From Collinsella tanakaei (GTDB taxonomy: Bacteria; Actinomycetota; Coriobacteriia; Coriobacteriales; Coriobacteriaceae): 64,000 bases of DNA. The stretch's first letter is position 1; every line of letters begins with the position of its first letter. Where the stretch lies: positions 1-64,000 of the forward strand of contig NZ_JAUDCO010000001.1 of the NCBI RefSeq assembly GCF_030373545.1. The letters run 5' to 3'. Below are positions 1-12,330 of the stretch, one piece after another. Under the pieces are notes generated by a model, which did not search any database, was not told the origin of the DNA, and saw only the letters and a list, made by a program, of their open reading frames with translations. The translations under genes and the position numbers were made by a program.

Positions 1-20
1 CAACTGGTTACAAACCCCCC

Positions 21-32
21 ACGTCCCCAACC
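21..32. repeat. Family B dispersed repeat, partial copy
   Basis: The sequence ACGTCCCCAACC matches the core of the longer palindromic repeat at 54008-54073. It lies in the region upstream of the first LacI gene, at the window edge. Only this short core is visible, so the call is weak on its own. Confidence 0.35.
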
Positions 33-119
33 AACCCCCGGACCCGCCGCTTAAGGGAGCCATCCGAGCGCATGCGTGCCTTGCGTTACAATCCTCACAG
101 CCTGAAAGGAGGATGGAGC

Positions 120-1103
120 ATGGACATCAACCAGATCGCGCAGATGGCAGGGGTATCGCGGGCGACGGTTTCGCGCTACCTGAACGACGGCTATGTCTCC
201 CAGGAGAAGCGCGCCGCCATCAAGCGTGTGATCGACCGAACCGGCTACGTCCCCTCCCGTCAGGCGAAGACGCTACGCACCGGCAAGACCGACGTCGTGG
301 GCGTCATCATCCCCAAGATCAACTCCGCCTCCATCTCGCGCATGGTCGCCGGCATCTCCTCGGTTCTGAACGATGCCGGCTATCAGATCCTGCTCGCCAA
401 CACCGACAACGATGCCGCACGCGAGGTCGACTTCATGCGGCTGTTCACCGAGCGCCGGCAGGTCGACGGCATCATCCTCATCGCCACCGTCTTCACGGCA
501 GAACATCACGCGGCCATCGAGGACCTGCGCGTCCCCGTCGTCGTGCTCGATCAGAATCTGCCGGGATACTCCTGCGTGCACCAGGACGATTACCGCGCCA
601 TGCGCGATATCGCCGAGCTCGTGCTCAAGCACGCGCAGCATCCCGGATACATCGGCGTGCTCGAAGAGGACGTCTCGGCCGGCGAGATGCGCCATCGCGG
701 CTTTGTGGACGCCTGCGCCCAGCACGGTGTCGACGTGCCCGACGACGCGCAGACCCGCGCCGAGTTCACCGTCGACTCGGGCTACTCGTGCGCCGAGGCC
801 ATCATGCAGGCGCATCCCGAGACCGACGCCCTCGTGTGCGCGACGGACTCCATCGCCTACGGCGCCCTTACCTACCTGCGCGAACATGACATCGATGTGC
901 CGGGCACGGTCCAGGTGAGCGGCGTGGGAGACGGCGAGCTCTCGCAGATCGTGACGCCGCGGCTCACCACAGTGCACCACCACTACAAGACCTCGGGCGT
1001 CGAGGCGGCCCGGATGCTGCTCGGCCTCATGTCCGGCGACGACTCCATCCCCCGCGAGATCAAGATGGGCTACGAGCTCGTCGAGCGCGAATCCACCCGC
1101 TAA
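120..1103 (+). CDS. LacI/GalR-family regulator, probably of the sucrose genes
   Basis: This is a 327-aa transcriptional repressor of the LacI/GalR family. It starts with the helix-turn-helix MDINQIAQMAGVSRATVSRY and the hinge-helix region, followed by a periplasmic-binding-protein-like effector domain (about residues 60-327). The start at 120 is chosen because AAAGGAGG at 105-112 sits 7 nt before it and because the HTH then begins at residue 2, as is usual. An upstream in-frame start at 72 would add 16 residues with no support. The next genes on the same strand are a sucrose-type PTS permease and a GH32 hydrolase, so the effector is probably sucrose-6-phosphate or a related sugar phosphate. 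That link is inference from position. Candidate operators lie at 1274-1304. Confidence 0.9.
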   Translation: MDINQIAQMAGVSRATVSRYLNDGYVSQEKRAAIKRVIDRTGYVPSRQAKTLRTGKTDVVGVIIPKINSASISRMVAGISSVLNDAGYQILLANTDNDAAREVDFMRLFTERRQVDGIILIATVFTAEHHAAIEDLRVPVVVLDQNLPGYSCVHQDDYRAMRDIAELVLKHAQHPGYIGVLEEDVSAGEMRHRGFVDACAQHGVDVPDDAQTRAEFTVDSGYSCAEAIMQAHPETDALVCATDSIAYGALTYLREHDIDVPGTVQVSGVGDGELSQIVTPRLTTVHHHYKTSGVEAARMLLGLMSGDDSIPREIKMGYELVERESTR

Positions 1104-1113
1104 AGGAACAACC

Positions 1114-1173
1114 GACAGGATGGGGCCGGGTTCAAGCTTGTCGCGACAAGTTTGAACCTGGCCCCATCCTGTC
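1114..1173. repeat. Family A palindromic repeat, full-length copy
   Basis: A 60-nt palindrome has two 30-nt arms meeting at TCGCGA (1141-1146). The arms differ only at two positions that would form G-U pairs in RNA. The arm contains the words TTGTCG, TTCAAGCTTG and GGCCCCATCCTGTC, which recur in altered form at 4898, 9766, 11923 and 43644. It sits just after the LacI gene and could act as a transcript end. Confidence 0.85.
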
Positions 1174-1273
1174 GCAAGTTGAACAAATTGCCGTCCACCG
1201 ATTGTTTGATACCGTTCATGACTGGAATCGATTTCACATACTGCTGCCAGCGTTGATTGCTGTATCACTCATA

Positions 1274-1304
1274 TGTGAGAACGATTACACATGAGAACGT
1301 TCCC
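1274..1304. promoter_or_regulatory. Candidate LacI-type operators before the PTS gene
   Basis: Two dyads lie side by side. TGTGAGAACGATTACACA (1274-1291) is centred on a CG step with 6 of 9 symmetric positions. GAGAACGTTCCC (1293-1304) is centred on CG with 5 of 6. Central CG dyads are typical of LacI-family operators. Their position 34-64 bp before the PTS start fits repression by the upstream regulator. This is inference; no binding evidence exists here. Confidence 0.45.
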
Positions 1305-1337
1305 GCTCACGAGCAGCCATCGAAGAAAGGGGTTTCA

Positions 1338-3332
1338 ATGGCACTCGATTACACCCAGGCGGCCCAAGAGATTCTCGACGCCATCGGCGGTGCCGACAAC
1401 GTCGTCTCGGCCGCGCACTGCGCGACGCGCCTGCGCCTCGTGCTCGCCGATGACAGCAAGGTGAACCAGCAGGCCGTCGACAACGCCTCCGGCGCGAAAG
1501 GCAACTTCAAGGCATCCGGCCAGCTGCAGGTCATCTACGGAACCGGCACCGTCAACAAGGTCTACGATGAGTTCATCGCCTTGGGCCACATCAGCGCCGC
1601 CTCCAAGGCCGAGGCCAAGGCCGCCGCTGCCGAGCAGCAGAAGAACCCGTTCCTTCGCGCCATCAAGCTTCTGGGCGATGTCTTCGTCCCCATCATCCCC
1701 GCCATCGTCGCCTCCGGTCTGCTGCTGGGCATCATGAGCGCCCTGTCGTTCATGGACTCCAACGGCTTCATCTCACTTGAGACCGATAACGCCTGGTATC
1801 AGATCTTCAACCTCGTCTCCAACACCGCGTTCACGTTCCTGCAGATCCTTATCGGCTTCTCCGCCGCCAAGGCGTTTGGTGCCAGCCCGTACCTCGGCGC
1901 CGTCATGGGTATGCTGCTCATCAACCCGGGCCTGCAAAACGCCAACACCGTCGCCACAGAAGGCGTGCAGCAGACCTTCACCGTCATCCCCGGGCTGTAT
2001 TCCATCGAGTGGACCGGCTACCAGGGACACGTCATCCCCATCGTCATCGCGGCAGGCATCCTCGCGTTTATCGAGAAGCGCCTGCACCGCGTCGTGCCCG
2101 AGGCCTTCGACCTGTTCGTGACCCCGCTCGTATCCGTCGCCGCCACGGCCTACATCGTGATGCTCGCCGTCGGCCCCATCTTTGTGTGGGCCGAAAACGC
2201 CATCCTCGGCGCCATCCAGCTTCTGCTGACCCTGCCGCTCGGCCTGGGCTCCCTCATCATGGGCGCGCTGTACGCCCCGACCGTCGTCACCGGCATCCAC
2301 CAGATGTACACCACCATCGATCTTGGCCAGATCGCCAGCTACGGCGTCACCTACTGGCTGCCGCTCGCCAGCGCCGCCAACATCGGCCAGGCCGGCGCCG
2401 CGCTCGCCGTCGCCGTCAAGACCCGCGACGTCAAGATCCGCTCGCTGGCGCTGCCCTCCTCCCTCTCCGCGTTCATGGGCATCACCGAGCCGGCCATCTT
2501 CGGCGTCAACCTGCGTTTCTTCAAGCCGTTCGTCGCCGGCTGCATCGGTGGCGGCCTGGGCGCCATGTTCGCCTCCATCGTGGGGCTCGCCGCCGCGGGC
2601 ACGGGCGTCACCGGCATCTTCGGCATCCTGCTGTGCCTGAACCAGCCTGTCCAGTACATCATCATGTTCGCCATCGCAGCTGCCGTGAGCTTCGGGTTGT
2701 CCTTCGTCCTCTACCGCGACGCCGCGGACGTGCAGGCCGAGGCCGAGCAGCCTGAGGCCGCCGTCGCGCAGGCAGCCGTAAGCGCCCCCGCACGCGACGA
2801 GGCCGAAGCCGCCGCGGTCTCGGCAGCCGCCGCAGACGCCGCGCTCGCCGTCGTCACCAGTGAGCCTGCCGCCAAGGCAACACCGGCAACCATCGTCTCC
2901 CCCATCCGCGGCACCGCCATTCCCATGAACCAGGTATCCGACCCGGTCTTTGCCAGCGAGGCCATGGGCGGCGGCATCGCCATCATCCCCGACGAGGGCA
3001 AGCTCTACGCGCCTGCCGGCGGCACCGTCATCGTGCTCGCCGAGACCGGCCACGCCGTGGGCATGAACACCGACGACGGCACCGAGATCCTCATGCACAT
3101 CGGCATCGACACCGTCGGGCTGGAGGGCAAGCCCTTCACCCCGCACGTCAAGGTCGGCGAGCACGTGACCGCAGGTCAGCTGCTCATGGACATCGACCTC
3201 GACTACATCGTCGCCCAGGGATTCGACACCGTCACGCCTGTGATCATCACCAACACCGCCGCCTACGATGCGGTCGAGCCCTGCGCAAGCGGACCGGTCG
3301 CCGTCGGCGATCCTATCGTCCACGTACGCTGA
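1338..3332 (+). CDS. scrA: PTS transporter subunit IIBCA, sucrose/beta-glucoside type
   Basis: This 664-aa membrane protein imports and phosphorylates a sugar using phosphate from HPr. The order is IIB (about residues 1-85, phospho-cysteine in HCATRLR at C28), IIC (about 110-460, ten or so membrane segments), a low-complexity Ala/Glu linker, and IIA (about 510-664, phospho-histidine in LMHIGIDTVG). The single-chain IIBCA layout belongs to the glucose-glucoside superfamily. The GH32 enzyme downstream points to sucrose as substrate. The start at 1338 has AAAGGGG at 1326-1332. A start at 1257 would place extra residues across the candidate operators and is not preferred. Trehalose or beta-glucoside specificity cannot be fully excluded. 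Confidence 0.88.
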   Translation: MALDYTQAAQEILDAIGGADNVVSAAHCATRLRLVLADDSKVNQQAVDNASGAKGNFKASGQLQVIYGTGTVNKVYDEFIALGHISAASKAEAKAAAAEQQKNPFLRAIKLLGDVFVPIIPAIVASGLLLGIMSALSFMDSNGFISLETDNAWYQIFNLVSNTAFTFLQILIGFSAAKAFGASPYLGAVMGMLLINPGLQNANTVATEGVQQTFTVIPGLYSIEWTGYQGHVIPIVIAAGILAFIEKRLHRVVPEAFDLFVTPLVSVAATAYIVMLAVGPIFVWAENAILGAIQLLLTLPLGLGSLIMGALYAPTVVTGIHQMYTTIDLGQIASYGVTYWLPLASAANIGQAGAALAVAVKTRDVKIRSLALPSSLSAFMGITEPAIFGVNLRFFKPFVAGCIGGGLGAMFASIVGLAAAGTGVTGIFGILLCLNQPVQYIIMFAIAAAVSFGLSFVLYRDAADVQAEAEQPEAAVAQAAVSAPARDEAEAAAVSAAAADAALAVVTSEPAAKATPATIVSPIRGTAIPMNQVSDPVFASEAMGGGIAIIPDEGKLYAPAGGTVIVLAETGHAVGMNTDDGTEILMHIGIDTVGLEGKPFTPHVKVGEHVTAGQLLMDIDLDYIVAQGFDTVTPVIITNTAAYDAVEPCASGPVAVGDPIVHVR

Positions 3333-3343
3333 CAACCCTTCTT

Positions 3344-3380
3344 GGCGAGCTGCCCGCGCGATATGCGCCGGCGGCTCGCC
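3344..3380. other. Intercistronic hairpin between PTS and GH32 genes
   Basis: GGCGAGC (3344-3350) pairs perfectly with GCTCGCC (3374-3380), and GCC/GGC pair inside it after one mismatch. No U-tract follows, so it is more likely an mRNA stability or processing hairpin than a terminator. Confidence 0.4.
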
Positions 3381-3482
3381 GACATCTATCCGTATGCGGC
3401 GCCACTGCCGCAAAGACGCCCGCGTGCACGCCGCGCGGCCTGCAAAACGGCACGCTTTGCGCGCCCCGACGAGGAGGTTTCC

Positions 3483-4883
3483 ATGGAGAGCGATCGCATG
3501 AGAATGGGCTTCCACCTCATGCCGCCCACCGGCTGGCTCAACGACCCCAACGGCCTGTGCCAATTTAGGGGCGTCTACCATGTGTTCTACCAGTACAGCC
3601 CCGATTGGCCCAATCCGGACGCCCCTCGCGGATGGGGTCACGCGACGTCTGTCGACCTTGTCCGGTGGACGCATCACGGCATGGTGATACGCCCCGACAC
3701 GGTGGATGAGACGTCCGGCTCGTACTCCGGGTGCGCAGCGGTCGTTCCCGGCGCCGCGGCCGACGGCGGCGACCTGCTGCGCCTGTACTACACCGGCAAC
3801 GTCAAGGAGCCGGGCGACTTCGATTACGTCACCGAAGGCCGGCGCGCCACCCAGATTCTTGTCGAAAGCGATGACGGCCTTGCGCTCGGGCCCAAGCGTC
3901 CCCTGCTGCGCGAGGACGATTACCCCGCCTGCTGCACGCGCCATGTTCGCGACCCGAAAGTCTGGCGCGATCCGGATGGCTCGTGGTGGATGCTCCTCGG
4001 GGCGCGCGACGTCGACGACCATGGCTTTGTGCTCGTGATGCACTCGGACGACGGCATCTCTTGGACGTATGCGGGCGAGGCCCGTGCCGATATGCCCTTC
4101 GGCTTCATGTGGGAGTGCCCCGACCGCATCGTGCTCGACGGCCATGTGTATCTTTCCTGTTGCCCGCAGGGCATGGGCGAGCGCCCGTGGGCGAACGGCG
4201 TTGACGATCAGGCATGCTACTTCGAGCTCGCCGACGGCGTGGACTTGGGACGCGGGACGACGCCCGTGCAAACGGACCGCGCACACCGCTGGGACCTCGG
4301 GTTTGACTTCTACGCTCCGCAGACCTTCGTGGACGACGCTGGCCGCACCTTGTTCATCGGCTGGATGGGCGTTCCCCGCGCCCCCTACACCAGCGCGCCC
4401 GGCAACATGACCTGGTGCCACTGCCTGACGGTTCCCCGCCTGCTCACGCGCTGCCCCGACGGGCGCATCGCGCAGCAGCCTGTGCCCGAGCTGAAGGCGC
4501 TGCGGCAGGGCGCGGTCGAACAAGTGGACGATGGCATGCTGCACCTGCCCGAGCACCGTGGCGATATCGAGATCGACGGCATCGAAGGCCCGTTCTCGAT
4601 CACGCTCGATGACGCCTTCACGCTCAGTTTTGATGGCACGACGCTGTCGGCGCGCTTCGACGATACTCTGGGCGTTGGCGCGGGGCGCACGCAGCGCACC
4701 TGGCCTGTCGACCGCCTCGACAACCTGCGCCTGCTCATCGACAACTCGGCGATCGAGGTGTTCGCCAACGATGGCCGCGCAGCCCTGGCGACCCGCTGGT
4801 TCCCGGTCCGCGACGAACTTACGGTCGCGCTGAGCGGCTCCGCACGCACGGTGCGCGCCTGGCGCATGGGCAGCGGCATGTAA
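3483..4883 (+). CDS. scrB: Sucrose-6-phosphate hydrolase, GH32
   Basis: This 466-aa cytoplasmic enzyme cleaves sucrose-6-phosphate to glucose-6-phosphate and fructose. The GH32 signature WLNDPNG (residues 18-24) carries the nucleophile D21. RDPKVW holds the transition-state aspartate, and WECPDR holds the acid/base glutamate. A C-terminal beta-sandwich follows from about residue 350. The start at 3483 has GAGGAGG at 3471-3477, 5 nt ahead; an earlier in-frame start at 3342 is unlikely because the added 47 residues are Arg/Ala-rich and the SD would lie inside the gene. It follows the PTS gene after 150 bp and should share its expression. Confidence 0.9.
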   Translation: MESDRMRMGFHLMPPTGWLNDPNGLCQFRGVYHVFYQYSPDWPNPDAPRGWGHATSVDLVRWTHHGMVIRPDTVDETSGSYSGCAAVVPGAAADGGDLLRLYYTGNVKEPGDFDYVTEGRRATQILVESDDGLALGPKRPLLREDDYPACCTRHVRDPKVWRDPDGSWWMLLGARDVDDHGFVLVMHSDDGISWTYAGEARADMPFGFMWECPDRIVLDGHVYLSCCPQGMGERPWANGVDDQACYFELADGVDLGRGTTPVQTDRAHRWDLGFDFYAPQTFVDDAGRTLFIGWMGVPRAPYTSAPGNMTWCHCLTVPRLLTRCPDGRIAQQPVPELKALRQGAVEQVDDGMLHLPEHRGDIEIDGIEGPFSITLDDAFTLSFDGTTLSARFDDTLGVGAGRTQRTWPVDRLDNLRLLIDNSAIEVFANDGRAALATRWFPVRDELTVALSGSARTVRAWRMGSGM

Positions 4884-4897
4884 AAATCAATCCCCTG

Positions 4898-4930
4898 CCG
4901 ACAAGTTTGTACCTGGCACCATCTTGTCGG
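4898..4930. repeat. Family A dispersed repeat, hairpin copy
   Basis: CCGACAAG (4898-4905) and CTTGTCGG (4923-4930) form an 8-bp stem around GTACCTGGCACCAT-type sequence. The words match the palindrome at 1114-1173. It lies right behind the GH32 stop codon. Confidence 0.7.
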
Positions 4931-4940
4931 CGCATGATGC

Positions 4941-4968
4941 GGCCCTGCACGCGCGGGCATGCAGGGCC
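4941..4968. terminator. GC-rich hairpin between convergent genes
   Basis: GGCCCTGCA (4941-4949) pairs with TGCAGGGCC (4960-4968) around a 10-nt loop. It lies between the GH32 gene and the convergent DUF308 gene. No clear U-tract follows on either strand. Confidence 0.4.
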
Positions 4969-5033
4969 GGACAGAAAGGGGGGGCTTATGGGGAGGCGGC
5001 TCGCTCGCATGGCAGCAAGCCGCCCGGCGCGCC

Positions 5034-5624
5034 CTAGCGCTCGATGCGCTTCAGCGACAGCGCCTCGATGAGCAGTGTTACGCCCGCGACCACGAGATAC
5101 GCCGCAATCGCGTAGGACAAAAGCAGGCTCGAGAACACCGGCATGAGGATGAACACGATTCCCAAGATGATGTTGATCACGCCCGTCACGGTGCCGACCG
5201 TGGCGTTGGGAATCTGGAAGTATTTCATCTGACGGGCAAACGACAGACGCTCGAAGCCGGTGACGATGAACAGGAACGCGAGCGGATACACGAGCGTGGC
5301 GGCCGTCAGATAGGCGGGCAGCGTGAGCAGCAACACGCCCAGAAGGGCGTTGAGCACGCCGGAAACCGCGAGCGTCGAGTTGCGGAAGAACTCAGGCGTT
5401 CCAAAGTACGACGCGATCTGTCCGACGCCATGGAACAGCAGCGCCACGCCGATCGCGATCTGGATGAATGCATAGAAGCTGAACGGTGCGGCCACGCTGA
5501 GCACGCCGGTGATGATCAGCAGGGCGCCGAGTACGATCATCCACACCTTTGCCTGCTTGATGCGCTCGTTCCAGCGGTCTATGAAGTCGTTTCGGTAATC
5601 GAAGTCAGAGTCGAATATCTGCAT
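5034..5624 (-). CDS. DUF308 (HdeD-family) integral membrane protein
   Basis: This 196-aa protein consists almost entirely of hydrophobic segments, about six, separated by very short loops. This is the pattern of HdeD/DUF308 proteins. HdeD is linked to acid resistance in enterobacteria, but the biochemical role is not established and need not apply here. A short soluble N-terminus precedes the first segment. The start is supported by GAGGTGAG upstream on the minus strand. The gene is convergent with the sucrose operon and stands alone. Confidence 0.75.
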   Translation of the reverse strand: MQIFDSDFDYRNDFIDRWNERIKQAKVWMIVLGALLIITGVLSVAAPFSFYAFIQIAIGVALLFHGVGQIASYFGTPEFFRNSTLAVSGVLNALLGVLLLTLPAYLTAATLVYPLAFLFIVTGFERLSFARQMKYFQIPNATVGTVTGVINIILGIVFILMPVFSSLLLSYAIAAYLVVAGVTLLIEALSLKRIER

Positions 5625-5943
5625 GCCAGCTCACCTCAAGCTGTCGGGCTTTCGCCTCGCATGGCGAAAGGTCTTTGATACTCCCTCTTCTACCCGCCCC
5701 TGCCCCGCTAATCAGCGTGCCGAAAAGTCACGCCGGAACCATATACCCTACATATTTAGTGGGTTTTTAATCGCGCAGGCCGTTCTCGTCAGGGTTGTCC
5801 TCGCGTCGTCACCCGTGAACGCTGGGGGCGCGCCCGACACGCCTCACCCAAACGCCGCCCCGCCCTCGTTTCATAGAAAAGGACCCCGAGGCGAACCCCG
5901 GGGTCCTTGTGCCGAATCTAATCAGCGAGGGCTACCGCAAGCC
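5625..5943. other. Intergenic region, DUF308 to nifJ
   Basis: The 319-bp gap holds the 5' region of the DUF308 gene, an AT-rich patch around 5740-5775 that may contain its promoter, and the nifJ terminator at 5879-5908. No gene was found in it. Confidence 0.6.
5879..5908 (-). terminator. Rho-independent terminator of nifJ
   Basis: AAGGACCCCG (5879-5888) pairs perfectly with CGGGGTCCTT (5899-5908). On the minus strand the stem is followed by TTTTCTAT. It lies 35 bp after the nifJ stop codon. Confidence 0.85.
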
Positions 5944-9480
<3,537 letters not shown>

Positions 9481-9926
9481 ATACCCCTCTCCTCTCAAAT
9501 TGGGTGTACATGTTCCGAGGACCTGTGCCCCCGGGGATTACCGCGCATGGATGCCCACCGGCGATTGGCTGGCATCGATGGATCGTGAAAATCCACATGC
9601 ACGATTATTGTACTCCGAACGGACAGGGCGGCAGGCGAAATCTGCAGCTTAATTTAGCATGATGGATTGGTATGGATACCAGCGACTTCTCTCGGCTTAG
9701 GCATGGGATGGGGCCGCCGTGCAGGCCAAAAAGAACAGCGACGGGACACGCCGCGAACCCAAAAAGCGACAAGAAGGTGCCAGGTACAAACTTGTCGCGA
9801 CAAGATGACGCCGGGTTCAAACTTGTCGCAAAATGCCGGCAACCGCAGGCGCAACCGTCGGTTCAAGGCGGGCGGCACGGAGCCGCACTGCACTACAATG
9901 GGCTGCTCCATATCGAAAGGGCACCC
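9481..9926. other. Intergenic region between divergent nifJ and amylase
   Basis: The gap holds the nifJ 5' region with a -10-like TACAAT on the minus strand at 9607-9612 but no convincing -35, and a family A repeat at 9766-9829. No gene was found. A run of open frame from 9672 into the amylase has no ribosome binding site and crosses the repeat, so it is not taken as coding. Confidence 0.5.
9766..9829. repeat. Family A dispersed repeat, compound copy
   Basis: GCGACAAG, GGTGCCAGGTACAAAC, TTGTCGCGACAAG and a second GGGTTCAAACTTGTCGC follow one another. This looks like two repeat units joined at the palindromic TTGTCGCGACAA core. Confidence 0.75.
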
Positions 9927-11447
9927 ATGAACGGAATGATTCTGCAAGGATTCTCGTGGTACCTGCCGGCGGACGGGTCGCACTGGCGCCGTCTTGCCGA
10001 GCAGGCGCCGACCTTCGCCTACGAGGGGATCACGGCGGTGTGGCTGCCGCCCGCCTACAAGGCCGAGCAGGGCATCAACGACGTGGGCTACGGCGTCTAC
10101 GACCTGTACGACCTCGGCGAGTTCTACCAGAAGGGCACCGTGTGCACCAAGTACGGCACGCGCGCCGAGTATCAGACCGCCATCGACGCCCTCCATGAGA
10201 GCGGCATCCAGGTTCTGGCCGGCATCGTCCTCAACAGCGCCTCGGCGCCGATGATGCCGAGGACGTCCAGGCGCGCGAGGTGCAGGGACTCCAACCGCGA
10301 GGCGGTGTCCGGCGATCTGCAGACCATCTCGGCGTGGACGCGCTTCGCCTTCCCCGGGCGCGCGGGCGCCTATTCGGACTTCACGTGGGACTGGACGTGT
10401 TTTCACGGCGTCGACTGGGATGATCGGGCTAAGCGCAAGGCGATCTTTTTGTTCGACGGCAAGGACTGGGACGACGCCGTCGACCGCAGCGAGAACGCCA
10501 ACTACGACTACCTCATGGGCGCCGACGTCGGCGTGAACGACCCCCGCGTGTACGGCGAGCTCGTGCGCTGGGGCTGCTGGTACGTGGACGCGTGCGGGCT
10601 CGACGGCTTCCGTCTGGATGCGCTCAAACACATCGATCGCGGCTTCTACCTGCGCTGGCTCGCCGACGTGCGCAAGCACGCGGGACGTGAGCTGTTCTGC
10701 GTGGGTGAGTACTGGGGCCGAACGTCCGACGAGCTCGATGGCTACCTGGGCGGCGAGCGGGCCATGTCGCTGTTCGACGTACCGCTTCACTACAACCTCC
10801 AAGCAGCATCGTGCTCGAACGGCAACGTCGACCTGTCCCAGATCTTCGCCGGTACGCTTGTCGAGCGCGATCCCGTACACGCCGTGACCTTTGCCGAGAA
10901 CCACGACACGCAACCCGGCCAGGCGCTGCAGTCGTTCGTGCAGACGTGGTTCAAGCCCGCCGCCTACGCGCTGATCCTGCTGCGCGAGGCAGGCTATCCC
11001 TGCGTCTTCTACGGCGACCTCTACGGCATGCCCAACGATGGCAACATCCCGGCGGTGCGCGAGCTGCCGCTGCTCATGGAGATCCGTCGGCACTTTGCCT
11101 ACGGCGTGCAGCACGACTACCTCGACGCGCCGGACGTGATCGGCTGGACGCGCGAGGGCGACGCCGAGTACAAGGACAGCGGCCTGGCCGTGGTGATCAC
11201 CGACCGCGACGGCGGCGAGAAGCGCATGTTCGTGGGCGCGGGCCACGCCGGCGAGACCTGGAGCTGCGTTGTCGGCGAGCAGGACGACGTCGTGGTGGAC
11301 GGCGATGGCTGGGCCACGTTCCGCACGCTCGGCGGGCGTATCTCGGTCTACCTGCCCGAACGCGCCGCCGATGCGCTCAAGCACGACCGCGAGCTGCACC
11401 GCATCGTCCGCGAGACGGCCGAGGACACCGAGGAGCTGCGCGCGTAA
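9927..11447 (+). CDS. GH13 alpha-amylase, cytoplasmic type, with local compensated frameshift
   Basis: This 506-aa protein resembles intracellular alpha-amylases (GH13, AmyS-like) that cleave alpha-1,4-glucans. No signal peptide is present (MNGMILQGFSWYLP). Three of four GH13 regions look intact: GFRLDALKH with the nucleophile D, GEYW with the acid/base E, and FAENHDTQPGQ with the third D. Region I is damaged. The usual ADVVLNH reads AGIVLNS at residues 98-104, and about 17 codons (10236-10287) are out of frame, then restored by an extra G in the GGG at 10285-10287. In the neighbouring frame the same bases encode LGADDAEDVQAREV, which is what the family has here. The start has GAAAGG at 9915-9920. 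The product may be inactive, or the base calls may be wrong. Confidence 0.85.
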   Translation: MNGMILQGFSWYLPADGSHWRRLAEQAPTFAYEGITAVWLPPAYKAEQGINDVGYGVYDLYDLGEFYQKGTVCTKYGTRAEYQTAIDALHESGIQVLAGIVLNSASAPMMPRTSRRARCRDSNREAVSGDLQTISAWTRFAFPGRAGAYSDFTWDWTCFHGVDWDDRAKRKAIFLFDGKDWDDAVDRSENANYDYLMGADVGVNDPRVYGELVRWGCWYVDACGLDGFRLDALKHIDRGFYLRWLADVRKHAGRELFCVGEYWGRTSDELDGYLGGERAMSLFDVPLHYNLQAASCSNGNVDLSQIFAGTLVERDPVHAVTFAENHDTQPGQALQSFVQTWFKPAAYALILLREAGYPCVFYGDLYGMPNDGNIPAVRELPLLMEIRRHFAYGVQHDYLDAPDVIGWTREGDAEYKDSGLAVVITDRDGGEKRMFVGAGHAGETWSCVVGEQDDVVVDGDGWATFRTLGGRISVYLPERAADALKHDRELHRIVRETAEDTEELRA

Positions 11448-11473
11448 CGGGTCGGCCGGCATGCCCCGCTGAA

Positions 11474-11510
11474 GCAGCAAGGCCCCCGGCATAGCCGGGG
11501 GCCTTGCTGC
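11474..11510 (+). terminator. Terminator hairpin of the amylase gene
   Basis: A perfect 17-bp stem, 11474-11490 with 11494-11510, closes on the 3-nt loop ATA, 27 bp after the stop codon. The tail is TATCC, so the U-tract is weak, but the stem is very strong. Confidence 0.75.
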
Positions 11511-11701
11511 TATCCGACCCGCGGCGCGCCCATCCTGCGCAGGGTCGCCGTTCTGCTTGGGGCGGAGCCGGGGATTGCTCCACGGGCGATCCTGCGGCTT
11601 TCGCCGATGAATACCAATTTGCGGCCTGCGGATGTCTTGGCGTTGCAGGCGATGCCGTCTGTGCCGCCCTGGCGGGTGAGCTAAGGCAGACCCGAGGCGC
11701 G

Positions 11702-11881
11702 TTTCTGCAGATTTTTGCAAGTTATGTACCGCCCCTTTTCCGCCCCGGCGGTTTCGGCACCGCAGACGGGCTGTTCTGCCGACGTTTCCGTAGCTCGGAC
11801 GCGTCGGATCACCTGTCCGTTTGTGCCGTTTCCCCGGGTATCGAAATCAAGCGGTACACAACTTGTAAAAGCCTGCAAAAA
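11702..11881. repeat. Imperfect inverted repeat, ~31-bp arms
   Basis: The arm at 11702-11732 reads ...TTTTTGCAAGTTATGTACCGC. The arm at 11851-11881 begins GCGGTACACAACTTGTAAAA. The reverse complement of one matches the other at most positions. About 118 bp lie between. It could be a small non-autonomous element or an RNA fold. Confidence 0.5.
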
Positions 11882-11922
11882 GCGGCCATCCGCCTGCCGC
11901 CGGGCGTGGCGAACGCAGGCGC

Positions 11923-11949
11923 CAAGATGGTGCCAGGTTCAAACTTGTC
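11923..11949. repeat. Family A dispersed repeat, single unit
   Basis: CAAGATGGTGCCAGG, TTCAAACTTGTC: one arm of the palindrome seen at 1114-1173, without its partner arm. Confidence 0.65.
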
Positions 11950-12305
11950 CATAGAGCCGCAGCTCATAGCTGAACCTTGCTGCAATAAGGCCAGCGGCTG
12001 CCCGCGACGGGGATCCAAGGCGGCGGAGCTTTTTTGGCGGGGCCGCCTACCGCTTAGCGGTGACCGCTCCAAAGGGACTAGGCAACATGGAACATGCGCG
12101 CCTACGAAACCGCCGCCAATTCCATCGTGGAGCGGGATAGGCGACCTGCCACGCACTAGGCCGCAGTGTTTCGACACACAACGGTATACAATGGTTGGAA
12201 TCAGGCCGAACCTGTAAAGGAGCCTCGCGTGGTTTTCCCTGCATTTGAGTGCAGGGAGGGGGGCGGAAAAATCCGCTCTCACCCGAACGACCGATAGCAT
12301 AGCGA

Positions 12306-12330
12306 GACGTAGCATTCCGTCTGCTACGTC
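12306..12330. promoter_or_regulatory. Perfect 9-bp dyad upstream of brxA
   Basis: GACGTAGCA (12306-12314) and TGCTACGTC (12322-12330) surround a 7-nt spacer. It may be an operator or a hairpin that isolates the BREX operon from upstream transcription. No U-tract follows. Confidence 0.35.

Noticed and set aside
1773-4556. Long minus-strand open frame opposite the sucrose genes
   Set aside because: It is a GC-skew shadow of scrA/scrB with biased composition; similar frames lie opposite nifJ, pglZ, dnaX and ebgA.
9672-9926. 85-residue N-terminal extension of the amylase
   Set aside because: It would be translated through a family A repeat, has no ribosome binding site, and the GH13 fold starts naturally at 9927.
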